Below, piece by piece: positions 1 through 5,571 of a DNA stretch of 7,426 bases. Under the pieces are notes generated by a model. That model saw only the letters and a list, made by a program, of their open reading frames with translations. It was not told where the DNA came from and did no database searches. The DNA is taken from positions 1-7,426 of the forward strand of contig CAINXK010000464.1 of assembly GCA_903854805.1 (NCBI GenBank). The letters are read 5' to 3'. How positions within the stretch are numbered: position 1 is the stretch's first letter; the number at the start of each line of letters is the position of its first letter. The DNA is from an uncultured Anaerolineae bacterium. GTDB lineage: Bacteria; Chloroflexota; Anaerolineae; Anaerolineales; Villigracilaceae. The position numbers and the translations under genes were made by a program.

Positions 1-50
1 AGAAGCACCACGATGATTGAAACAAGAAGCTTCCAGAGAATTGGCTTCAT
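1..50 (-). CDS. 5' end of an unidentified gene with a hydrophobic N-terminus (partial)
   Basis: An ATG at 50-48 overlaps the TGA stop (49-47) of the SPFH gene as ATGA, the classic arrangement for translational coupling. The 16 complete codons before the window edge read MKPILWKLLVSIIVVL, a short basic start followed by a hydrophobic run. This looks like a signal peptide or a membrane anchor. No strong Shine-Dalgarno sequence lies upstream, which agrees with coupling to the preceding gene. The rest of the gene lies outside the window, so no function can be given. It would be the third gene of the minus-strand operon (ABC exporter, SPFH protein, this gene). It could be spurious because so little is visible, but the overlap and the hydrophobic start together make it likely. 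Confidence 0.6.
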   Translation of the reverse strand, partial: MKPILWKLLVSIIVVL

Positions 51-1135
51 GGCGCAGGGGTGCTGGTTGGAATCAGTGTTTGAGCTGGCGGCAGTAGTGT
101 GGCGGTTGGGGCGGCCTGGGCCGGTGTTGGGGTTGGGGATGGTTGGGCGGGCGCAGCAGCCGGGGCCAGGGATGGCAGGGGCAGGATATAGGGGGCATTG
201 TTGGGCACCAGCATGACCTGAATGCCCGGAGCCAGTTTATCCACATAGCGCAGTGTGATCAGGTCGGGATTGAGCCGCAAGGCCTCGGCCAGCATTTTCA
301 AGGCATTTGCTTCGGCCTTGGCTTTGGTTTCGACGGCGTTTGCATCGGCCTGGGCCAGGATCTGGATGGCGGCGGCTTCATGCTTTTTTTCGGTCACTTT
401 TTGCAAGGCGATCTGTTTTTCCTCGATGGCGGTGGCATATTCAGGCGAGAAGGAAATATTGCGCAGCACAAAATGATCCAGGATGATGCCTTTATCGGTG
501 AACCATTTGCGGGTTTCCGCTTCCAGGTCTTTTTCCATATCCAGGCGCTTGGAACTGTTGACTTCATCAACGGTATATTGCGAGACCTGCGTGCGAACGA
601 TGCCGCGCACGGCCGGTCGGATAAAGTCTGTAACATAGCGATCTTGCCAGTCGATGTGCAGCCGGATGAGCTGCTCGGGATCCAACTGGAACATGACCGA
701 GCAGTCGATCGAAACTTCCTGTCCATCCGAGGTGCGGGCCGTGATTGAATCATTTCCGGCTGTGGCTGATTCGAGGGGGCTGGCCGACATGGTGTAGGTT
801 TGCATGGAGACTGGATAGCGCACAGCCTGTTCGAGCACCGGGACAATCCAGTGTACGCCTGAGCGCAATGGGCGGTCACGATAGCCATCCGTGGACAGCA
901 GCGAAATGACCACGCCGCCTTCCTGTGGTTCGATAAAGACCAGGCTGGCGTTGAGCAGCGAGATTGCCAGAATGGAGACGAGCATAATATAAAAAAGACT
1001 TCCACCCAAGAGCTTGAGCATGGCAGCGCTAAAGCCGTTGGTCAGGGTTGTGCGGATCAGGGTCAAGAGCACGTAAACCGCCAGCAAGACCCAGGCTACC
1101 AGCGTGATGATATTCAGGGTATTATCAAGTAACAT
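47..1135 (-). CDS. SPFH/prohibitin-family (band 7) membrane protein
   Basis: The 362-residue product has two N-terminal hydrophobic segments (about residues 7-28 and 44-66). An SPFH domain follows from about residue 65, with the typical opening RSGVHWIVPVLEQAVRYPV and the later DKGIILDHFVLRNISFSPEY. A long charged Ala-rich coiled coil occupies about 232-285 (EKQIALQKVTEKKHEAAA, then KAKAEANALKMLAEAL). The tail from about 320 is rich in Pro, Ala and Thr and looks disordered. SPFH proteins form oligomeric scaffolds in membranes, often modulating proteases or transporters; that is family knowledge, not shown here. The start is supported by AGAGAGGA (1143-1150 on the reverse strand) about 7 bases upstream of the ATG. 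The gene begins 19 bases after the stop of the upstream ABC exporter and overlaps the next gene, so it is almost certainly cotranscribed. Two membrane segments rather than one is slightly unusual. Confidence 0.85.
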   Translation of the reverse strand: MLLDNTLNIITLVAWVLLAVYVLLTLIRTTLTNGFSAAMLKLLGGSLFYIMLVSILAISLLNASLVFIEPQEGGVVISLLSTDGYRDRPLRSGVHWIVPVLEQAVRYPVSMQTYTMSASPLESATAGNDSITARTSDGQEVSIDCSVMFQLDPEQLIRLHIDWQDRYVTDFIRPAVRGIVRTQVSQYTVDEVNSSKRLDMEKDLEAETRKWFTDKGIILDHFVLRNISFSPEYATAIEEKQIALQKVTEKKHEAAAIQILAQADANAVETKAKAEANALKMLAEALRLNPDLITLRYVDKLAPGIQVMLVPNNAPYILPLPSLAPAAAPAQPSPTPTPAQAAPTATLLPPAQTLIPTSTPAP

Positions 1136-1154
1136 GAAAAATTCCTCTCTTTTA

Positions 1155-3443
1155 TTAGGGGTGCGCGATCACTAACAAGGTGGCGGCGCGTTTCCGAACA
1201 CATTCCAGGGCCAGGTAAAGATTTTCGGGATCTAAAGCGCCAAAACTTTCATCCATGATGATCAGGTCGGCATTTTGCAACAGGGCGCGGGCAATAAAAA
1301 CCCGGCTGCGCTCGCCGTGTGAGAGCTGCCAGCCGTTTTCGCCCACCATTTGCTGCCAGCCAGAAGGCATGCGGGCCAATAAATCAGCCAGTCCCAGCTC
1401 GTTGCAGATGGTTTGGGCTTCTTCGAAATCTTCGTAGGAGGGCGGCCAACTGCGTCCCATCAACAGGTTAAAGGCAAAGGTTTCGCTAAAGACGTGATTT
1501 TCATGAAACTGGGGCGCGATGACTACGCATTTGCGCCAGGTATCTGCGCCCAGGCTGGGACGATCATAGCCATGCAGTAAGAGTGCGCCGCTTTCAGCCT
1601 GGCGCAGACCGGCCAAAACGGCCGCCAGCGTGGATTTGCCGCCGCCCGAAGAGCCTTCCAGCAAAATGCGGTCGCCGGAGAAAATTTGCAGGCTGCAATC
1701 TTGCAGCACCAGGCGGCCATTGGCGCGGTAACGATAATTGAGATGCCGGGCAACCAGGAGCGGCGAATTTCCTTGCAGGTTTTCTGTGGCTGGAATTTGT
1801 GGGGCTGTATTTTCTTGCGATTGAGATTCATCGGCCTGGATTGGGGCATTTTCCTGGGGAACCGCGGCAGGGTTTGAGGCAAGAGCGCCTTTAATGGCCA
1901 GCATTACCACGGGCGCATCCGCTTCGTTGGGCTGGCTGGCAGCCTGAAAGAGCGGTTTTACCTGGCCCCATGCCAGGTTCAAGCGGATCAGACTCTGCAG
2001 GCCGGCTTGAATGGCGCCAAAGGCCTGGTAGGCCAGCATGACCCCGCCCAGGCTGACGGCCAGCTTGGTCATATCGACCGGCGCAGCCAGGAGCGCCGGG
2101 ATCAGGCAGGCCAGTCCGACAATTATCCACGAGGCAGGCAGGCTTGAGAGGACGATGCCGTTTTGGTCATACTGCGCCGAAAGATTCTGGTAGCGCGCCA
2201 GTTCCTGATCTTCCCCGGCATGCCAGTGTTGGGGCGATTCTTGTGCCAGGCGGGTGCGGTGACCGACCATGCGCTCGACCAGGTTGTTGGTCATATTGCG
2301 ATAGGTTTCGGTCCAATTCCTGCCTTTGCGGTAGGATAACCAGCTTGTCAGCAGGATGGCGAGTACCCAGAGCAGCAGGGCCGAGAGCTGCAGCCCGGCT
2401 GCCACGCCTTGCGATAGGACCCAACCGGCGGTGCCAAGCTGAACGATGGAGATGAGCGACACCAGGCCGCCATCCAGGGCCAGTGCCTCAATCGCATCCG
2501 ATTCCATCACACGGCCCAAAAATTGACCGGTGCCCTGGGTGCGCAGTTCGTCCGGCTGCATTTTTAGGGCGCCAAACAACAGGCGCTGTTTGAAAACCGC
2601 TCCCGACATGATGGCGAGGTAGCCCTGTGACCAACTGACCAGCAGTTGAAAGGGGATGGCGGTAAACAATACCAGAGCCCAGGCCCAGAGCCAGACTTGC
2701 TCAATTTGCCCGCTGAGTATGCCCCGGCCAATCAGGCCCCAGGCGAGAATCTGCAGGCCGGTTTGAAGCAGGTAGGCGCCCAAGAAGGCCAGCATGGGGC
2801 GATCCATGTGATTCATGCGGGCCTGGCGCAGCAGGTCGGCGCCGGGTGAAACGCGCAGCAGCCAACCCAGGTTGGTGCTGACGGAGGCGAACTGCTCTTC
2901 CAGCATTACCAGCCGGGCGTGGGGGCGCCGTTGTTCGGGGATGTTGGCGCCGGCCAAGAGTTGATCGACCCGGCTGGCCCAGGGCGCGATCAGGGGCAGG
3001 TAGAGTGCGTCGTGCACGGCCTCGGGAGAGACCTGCTGTTCTTTTAGGTCCAGCCCCAGCAAGCTTAGATAGCGCCCGCCCGAAAGCAGCACCAGGAAGC
3101 GCTGCTCTGCTTCGGTTGGGCCGCCTGGTGCGCTGTCTTCTGCCGCGACGGGCGTGGTTGGGTTGGGCAGGCGCAAAATCGCCGGGGCCGCTTTGCGGAC
3201 CAGGTTGTCAATTCCTGCGAGGTTGGCTGCGATCGGTTCGGCTTCAATGCCCAGGCGCAGGGTGGCCATGTCCATCCATTGCGTCAGGCTGGCAGCGTTC
3301 CAAGCGGGGGGCAAGCCGGGCAGTTCGCCGCTGGTCGGTGCTTGCGCAATCAACCCGGTTCGCAGGGATGCAATTTCAACGGCTTCTCCCAGGCGTTCGG
3401 CTGGCCAGGCCAGTTGTTGTAGGTCAAGTGCTTTCAAGGACAT
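1155..3443 (-). CDS. ABC exporter with degenerate C39-like N-terminal domain and short ATPase domain
   Basis: The 762-residue product combines three parts. Residues about 48-150 resemble a C39 peptidase fold (LRLGIEAEP, AAPAILRLP at 85-93, RFLVLL at 115-120), but I see no catalytic Cys or His at the expected places, so it is probably a non-cleaving substrate-binding domain. A membrane domain spans about 215-495. A Gln/Pro/Glu-rich linker leads to an ATPase domain from about 560, with Walker A GSSGGGKST (597-605), Q-loop Gln645, signature LSHGE (707-711, normally LSGGQ), Walker B LIIMDES (Asp731, Glu732) and switch His761. The protein ends one residue after that His, at a TAATAA double stop, so the ATPase domain is shorter than usual. 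The start ATG lies 6 bases after a -10 element, suggesting a leaderless mRNA. It heads the minus-strand operon and is divergent from the peptide genes, whose export is its likely job (inference). Confidence 0.85.
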   Translation of the reverse strand: MSLKALDLQQLAWPAERLGEAVEIASLRTGLIAQAPTSGELPGLPPAWNAASLTQWMDMATLRLGIEAEPIAANLAGIDNLVRKAAPAILRLPNPTTPVAAEDSAPGGPTEAEQRFLVLLSGGRYLSLLGLDLKEQQVSPEAVHDALYLPLIAPWASRVDQLLAGANIPEQRRPHARLVMLEEQFASVSTNLGWLLRVSPGADLLRQARMNHMDRPMLAFLGAYLLQTGLQILAWGLIGRGILSGQIEQVWLWAWALVLFTAIPFQLLVSWSQGYLAIMSGAVFKQRLLFGALKMQPDELRTQGTGQFLGRVMESDAIEALALDGGLVSLISIVQLGTAGWVLSQGVAAGLQLSALLLWVLAILLTSWLSYRKGRNWTETYRNMTNNLVERMVGHRTRLAQESPQHWHAGEDQELARYQNLSAQYDQNGIVLSSLPASWIIVGLACLIPALLAAPVDMTKLAVSLGGVMLAYQAFGAIQAGLQSLIRLNLAWGQVKPLFQAASQPNEADAPVVMLAIKGALASNPAAVPQENAPIQADESQSQENTAPQIPATENLQGNSPLLVARHLNYRYRANGRLVLQDCSLQIFSGDRILLEGSSGGGKSTLAAVLAGLRQAESGALLLHGYDRPSLGADTWRKCVVIAPQFHENHVFSETFAFNLLMGRSWPPSYEDFEEAQTICNELGLADLLARMPSGWQQMVGENGWQLSHGERSRVFIARALLQNADLIIMDESFGALDPENLYLALECVRKRAATLLVIAHP

Positions 3444-3449
3444 GGCTTT

Positions 3450-3483
3450 ACTTTAACACATAGGCGTGACATTTGCGTGACGG
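3450..3483 (-). promoter_or_regulatory. Pho-box-like direct repeat and -10 for the minus-strand ABC operon
   Basis: On the reverse strand CGTCACGC (3482-3475), AAA, and TGTCACGC (3471-3464) form an 11-bp-period direct repeat. Eight bases (CTATGTGT) then separate it from TAAAGT (3455-3450), a 4/6 match to the -10 consensus. The gene's ATG begins at 3443, about where transcription should start, so the transcript would be leaderless. The repeat and spacing equal those of the four plus-strand copies. Confidence 0.75.
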
Positions 3484-3792
3484 GCCAGGACAATTACTTA
3501 AAAATTGGGCAGACGGAAGTCCAAAATCACTTATTTGCCAGGTTTGCCCAGGGCTAAAGCCACCGGGCTATAGTAAACAGCGCCCATCCCACTCCGCTAC
3601 GCTTCGGGGATAATAATAAATGGAGCTTCCCGCTGGTGCAATAGCGATTTATCGAGGTGCGGTCCAGTCAAAAGACTAGAAAATTCATAGATTTATGCGC
3701 GTTAATCCGTTGCATATCAAGTACGTAAAGGTCCAGGTTTACAAGGAAATCAGATACGATTGCCCTACGTGATGGGCAGTGAATCAATTTCG
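3484..3792. other. Intergenic region between divergent promoters, no gene seen
   Basis: No convincing coding region is visible. An imperfect hairpin (GCCC and GGGC arms) lies at 3546-3568, a CGATTTATCG mini-palindrome near 3645-3660, and a 7-bp stem ATTGCCC/GGGCAGT at about 3759-3780. The stretch around 3546-3660 looks like decayed intergenic repeat sequence, but without other copies in the window this cannot be supported. The two divergent regulatory boxes flank the region about 310 bp apart, so they do not share a promoter core. Confidence 0.4.
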
Positions 3793-3826
3793 CTGTCACG
3801 CAAATGTCACGCTTGTTTAGTAGACT
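3793..3826 (+). promoter_or_regulatory. Pho-box-like direct repeat and -10 for the 224-residue gene
   Basis: TGTCACGC (3794-3801), AAA, TGTCACGC (3805-3812), then 8 bases (TTGTTTAG) and a -10 element TAGACT (3821-3826). Both repeat units are perfect. Transcription is predicted to begin near 3833, leaving a leader of about 26 bases before the ATG at 3859. Confidence 0.75.
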
Positions 3827-3858
3827 GTTTTTATTAATGCTTTGAGGATGCGCTGAAG

Positions 3859-4533
3859 ATGATCACTGCTTTTATTATTTTGCTCCTGACGGGTTGGGGT
3901 TGGACGGTTTCGCGAACGAACTCAGCGGTGGTTTTCCCTACGGCTGGGGCTGCTGGCGCGATGGCCTCAAAACGAAAACAGTTCGCCGGTCTTCAGACTC
4001 TTTTTGTGAAACGTGCGGCGCCCGTTTGGCCATTCCCGCTGAAGGCCTGGGCCAACGAACTTGGGCTGAAGCAAAACCTTTCTGAGGGGATGAGCAGTTT
4101 TATCATCTGGCTTAACAGTCTTTCAGATGCGCAGGTGGATGATTTTGCGCGTGGGCTGGCGCAGTTTTTCGATGCGCAAGGCCTGGATGCGGCCTGGTTG
4201 TTGGAATGCGCCAGGCATGATGATGGCGCAATATTATCCGTGCTGATGGAGATGTTGGAATGGTATGCCCTGGCGGTTCAGAGCGGGCAGAACCTGCAGC
4301 AGTATATCTGGCAACCTGGCAACCGTGCTTTTGTACGGCAGTTGTATGCGCGACTGGTTGAAGTGGGCCTAGCGAGTACGCCTGGCGACCTGTTGTGGGC
4401 ATCTGAAAAGCAGCGCTACGTGCACATGCTCCAGGCCATTCAAACTGCTGCGCTGCAGCAGCGGGCGAGTGTGATGGCGTTGGTGTTCGAGTTGCTGGCG
4501 AGGCATGGGGATACTGGTTTGAATTGGTCATAA
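3859..4533 (+). CDS. Unrecognised membrane-anchored or secreted helical protein, 224 residues
   Basis: I do not recognise this family. The product starts with a strongly hydrophobic stretch (MITAFIILLLTGWGW), which would serve as an uncleaved anchor or signal peptide, followed by a Ala/Ser/Thr-rich segment to about residue 36 and a basic patch (KRK). The remainder (about 60-220) is rich in Leu, Ala, Gln and Trp and looks all-helical, with no visible catalytic motif and a single Cys (117). The start is supported by GAGGA at 3844-3848, about 10 bases upstream. The in-frame alternatives nearby are worse; the ATG at 3848 is followed at once by a stop. The gene has its own copy of the shared regulatory box and lies directly upstream of the small peptide genes, so it may act in processing, immunity or export of those peptides. 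That role is inferred only from position and shared regulation. Confidence 0.75.
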   Translation: MITAFIILLLTGWGWTVSRTNSAVVFPTAGAAGAMASKRKQFAGLQTLFVKRAAPVWPFPLKAWANELGLKQNLSEGMSSFIIWLNSLSDAQVDDFARGLAQFFDAQGLDAAWLLECARHDDGAILSVLMEMLEWYALAVQSGQNLQQYIWQPGNRAFVRQLYARLVEVGLASTPGDLLWASEKQRYVHMLQAIQTAALQQRASVMALVFELLARHGDTGLNWS

Positions 4534-4565
4534 ACCAGGCCCCAATAGTGGATTTTTAGATATTT

Positions 4566-4599
4566 ATGTCACGCAAATGTCACTCTTGTTTGATATGCT
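4566..4599 (+). promoter_or_regulatory. Pho-box-like direct repeat and -10 for peptide gene A
   Basis: TGTCACGC (4567-4574), AAA, TGTCACTC (4578-4585, one mismatch), 8 bases (TTGTTTGA), then TATGCT (4594-4599) as -10. Predicted transcription start is near 4606, giving a leader of about 90 bases before the peptide ATG. Confidence 0.78.
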
Positions 4600-4605
4600 G
4601 AAGAC

Positions 4606-4695
4606 AGATTGATGGTTCGTACACGGCGCGTATCGTTTGAGTGCGCTTCCCGCATCCGATTAACATTTTTGGCATTTCTTCAAAGGAGAAATACA
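4606..4695 (+). promoter_or_regulatory. 5' leader of peptide gene A with small hairpin
   Basis: The leader shares GATGGTTCGT (4611-4620) with the third unit and, with changes, the second. A 6-bp stem GCGCGT (4626-4631) / GTGCGC (4641-4646) follows. Near the end, AAAGGAGAAATACA directly precedes the ATG and holds a strong ribosome binding site; the same AGGAGAAATACA occurs before peptide gene B. Confidence 0.5.
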
Positions 4696-4791
4696 ATGCA
4701 AACAAAACCCGCAGTCAAAATCAGCAAGAAACCCGGCATGGCAGTGCAGACGGAAGTAAAGGCAGGAAGTCGTTTTGCTAATCCGCGGTAG
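4696..4791 (+). CDS. Small peptide A, putative secreted or modified peptide precursor (31 residues)
   Basis: This 31-residue product begins MQTKPAV, has KKPGM at residues 11-15 and VKAG at 21-24, and ends in the tail SRFANPR (25-31). The same N-terminal word, KKPGM and VKAG recur in peptide B, so the two are paralogues with a conserved leader-like part and a variable C-terminal tail, as in precursor peptides. It is basic, has no Cys and only one aromatic residue (Phe27). The ATG is chosen because AAGGAGA lies 6 bases upstream and because the sequence AGGAGAAATACAATGCAAAC is shared with peptide B. An in-frame ATG at 4609 would add 29 residues of unlikely composition in the leader. The gene sits in its own promoter unit between two ABC exporters. 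No known RiPP class is recognised; a pheromone or bacteriocin precursor is possible. Confidence 0.72.
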   Translation: MQTKPAVKISKKPGMAVQTEVKAGSRFANPR

Positions 4792-5099
4792 TAATAGCGT
4801 TCCATTATCGTTCATCGGTAAGTAAGGGGATGAGCGTTCTGGCCATATCATATCAACCTGACCCTTACCAGAAAAGCCGCCAGAGCAAACCGATGGATAA
4901 GATATAGCAGAATTGAGTAAAGGTTGGGCCGCAGGCGCATAATGGGTTGGGGCTTATTCTGCGTGCGCTATTGCCTGTAAACCAACCTTGCCAGGGCTGA
5001 TCAGGCCCAAAGATGGACCTGATTGGCTCTGACAAGGCGCCGGGCGGCCAGCACGGAAAAGACCCGCCCCCCCAAGAAAGCCCTGAATATCAGGCTTGT
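4792..5099. other. Spacer after peptide A, containing a long hairpin, no clear gene
   Basis: A 25-codon frame starting at 4830 ends at TAG but has no properly spaced ribosome binding site, so I do not call it. From 4996 on, the sequence is a near-copy of 5421 onward: by eye about 15 substitutions and one 1-bp indel through the next -10 element. The region before 4986 has no counterpart after peptide B. Confidence 0.5.
4986..5037 (+). repeat. Long hairpin downstream of peptide gene A (copy 1)
   Basis: Arms 4986-5008 and 5015-5037 enclose a 6-base loop AAAGAT. The inner part, GCTGATCAGGCCC against GGACCTGATTGGC, pairs along 13 positions with one C-A mismatch and two G-U pairs. The outer part, CCTTGCCAGG against TCTGACAAGG, adds 10 positions with one further mismatch. 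A second stem GGGCGG (5042-5047) / CCGCCC (5064-5069) follows, and then a short hairpin AGCCCTGA/TCAGGCT (5079-5096) just before the next regulatory box. There is no U-tract, so a simple intrinsic terminator is not evident. A stable 3' end, an attenuator or a small RNA are all possible. Confidence 0.6.
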
Positions 5100-5133
5100 C
5101 TGTCACGCAAATGTCACGCTTGCCTGATATGAT
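5100..5133 (+). promoter_or_regulatory. Pho-box-like direct repeat and -10 for peptide gene B
   Basis: TGTCACGC (5101-5108), AAA, TGTCACGC (5112-5119), 8 bases (TTGCCTGA), then TATGAT (5128-5133), a 5/6 match to the -10 consensus. Both repeat units are perfect and this is the best of the five copies. Transcription is predicted to begin near 5140. Confidence 0.8.
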
Positions 5134-5139
5134 GAAAAG

Positions 5140-5214
5140 GATTGTTTCGTCCGCGGCGCGTCTCTGCAGGAGCGTGCTTCTCTTATTTGTTTTTTACATA
5201 ACAGGAGAAATACA
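5140..5214 (+). promoter_or_regulatory. 5' leader of peptide gene B with small hairpin
   Basis: The leader aligns with that of peptide A: TTTCGT, then GGCGCGT, a GAGCG-like word and GCTTC. A stem GCGCGT (5156-5161) / GCGTGC (5172-5177) occupies the place of the stem in leader A; the 3' arms differ (GTGCGC against GCGTGC) but both pair with GCGCGT. It ends with ACAGGAGAAATACA before the ATG, a strong ribosome binding site (AGGAGA, 5203-5208). Confidence 0.5.
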
Positions 5215-5322
5215 ATGCAAACAAAGCCAGCCGTAATTAAAGCCACAATTACCAAGAAGCCAGGAATGGTTGTCGCGACCGATGTCAAGGCCGGAGGAAG
5301 GAATCGGGGTTATGATTATTAA
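5215..5322 (+). CDS. Small peptide B, putative secreted or modified peptide precursor (35 residues)
   Basis: This 35-residue paralogue of peptide A begins MQTKPAV, carries KKPGM at 14-18 and VKAG at 24-27, and ends in the tail GRNRGYDY (28-35). Relative to A it has a 3-4 residue insertion after MQTKPAV (around KATIT), conservative changes between KKPGM and VKAG, and a wholly different tail. Conservation of the first three-quarters and divergence of the end is what one expects of a leader and core. There is no Cys; two Tyr and one Asp in the tail could be sites of modification, but no modifying enzyme is in the window. The ribosome binding site AGGAGA lies 6 bases before the ATG. It has its own copy of the shared regulatory box, and the next promoter starts about 200 bases downstream. 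Function as a peptide precursor is inferred. Confidence 0.75.
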   Translation: MQTKPAVIKATITKKPGMVVATDVKAGGRNRGYDY

Positions 5323-5410
5323 GTCATAAAAAAGTGTAAATTAAATGGGACGCGACGCGCCAATTGAAACCAACGGTTAAAAGGGCAGGTGCGAGGAAAA
5401 CCCTATTACT

Positions 5411-5462
5411 CTTCGTCAAGGCTGATCAGGCCCAAAGGCGGACCTGATTGGCTCTGACAAGG
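5411..5462 (+). repeat. Long hairpin downstream of peptide gene B (copy 2)
   Basis: Arms 5411-5433 and 5440-5462 enclose a loop AAAGGC. The inner 13-position stem is identical to copy 1 (GCTGATCAGGCCC / GGACCTGATTGGC). The outer part has a different 5' arm (CTTCGTCAAG) that still pairs largely with TCTGACAAGG. The following stem is GGGCGG (5467-5472) / CCGCTC (5489-5494), where a C-to-T change keeps a G-U pair. A short GCCCTGA/TCAGGC hairpin (5506-5521) precedes the next box. The hairpin lies about 90 bases after the peptide B stop, against about 195 bases for copy 1. Confidence 0.6.
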
Positions 5463-5525
5463 TGCTGGGCGGTCAGTACCAAAAAGACCCGCTCCCCACA
5501 AAAAAGCCCTGAAAATCAGGCGTGT

Positions 5526-5559
5526 CTGTCATGCAAATGTAACGCCTGCCTGATATGAT
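5526..5559 (+). promoter_or_regulatory. Pho-box-like direct repeat and -10 for the second ABC gene
   Basis: TGTCATGC (5527-5534), AAA, TGTAACGC (5538-5545), 8 bases (CTGCCTGA), then TATGAT (5554-5559). Each repeat unit has one mismatch, so this is probably the weakest binding site. With the preceding C the first heptamer is CTGTCAT, the canonical Pho-box half-site. Predicted transcription start is near 5566. Confidence 0.72.
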
Positions 5560-5571
5560 CTGAATAGATCG

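Noticed and set aside
13..748. Plus-strand frames opposite the SPFH gene
   Set aside because: They show low-complexity Gly/Phe-rich composition, have no ribosome binding sites, and lie wholly antisense to a clear SPFH coding sequence.
3546..3660. Miniature transposable element in the divergent intergenic region
   Set aside because: There are small inverted repeats, but no terminal repeats with a target duplication and no second copy in the window.
4609..4695. Upstream in-frame ATG extending peptide A to 60 residues
   Set aside because: It lies in the shared untranslated leader, the equivalent ATG is absent in unit B (ATTGTTTCG), it has no ribosome binding site, and a strong one sits just before the ATG at 4696.
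4830..4907. A 25-codon frame after peptide A as a third precursor
   Set aside because: It shares no motif with the two peptides, and the AAGGGG-like sequence abuts the ATG without spacing. It also has no counterpart after peptide B.
4696..5322. Lasso peptide precursors (Gly-start tail with Asp at position 7 or 8 in peptide B)
   Set aside because: Peptide A has no Asp or Glu in the tail, the usual Thr two residues before the core is absent, and no lasso cyclase or protease is in the window.
3450..5559. CRISPR-like or integron-like array from the repeated TGTCACGC motif
   Set aside because: Repeats are paired at 11 bp and always sit at a fixed distance before a -10 element and a gene, on both strands. 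Spacing between copies is irregular, so they are regulatory sites.
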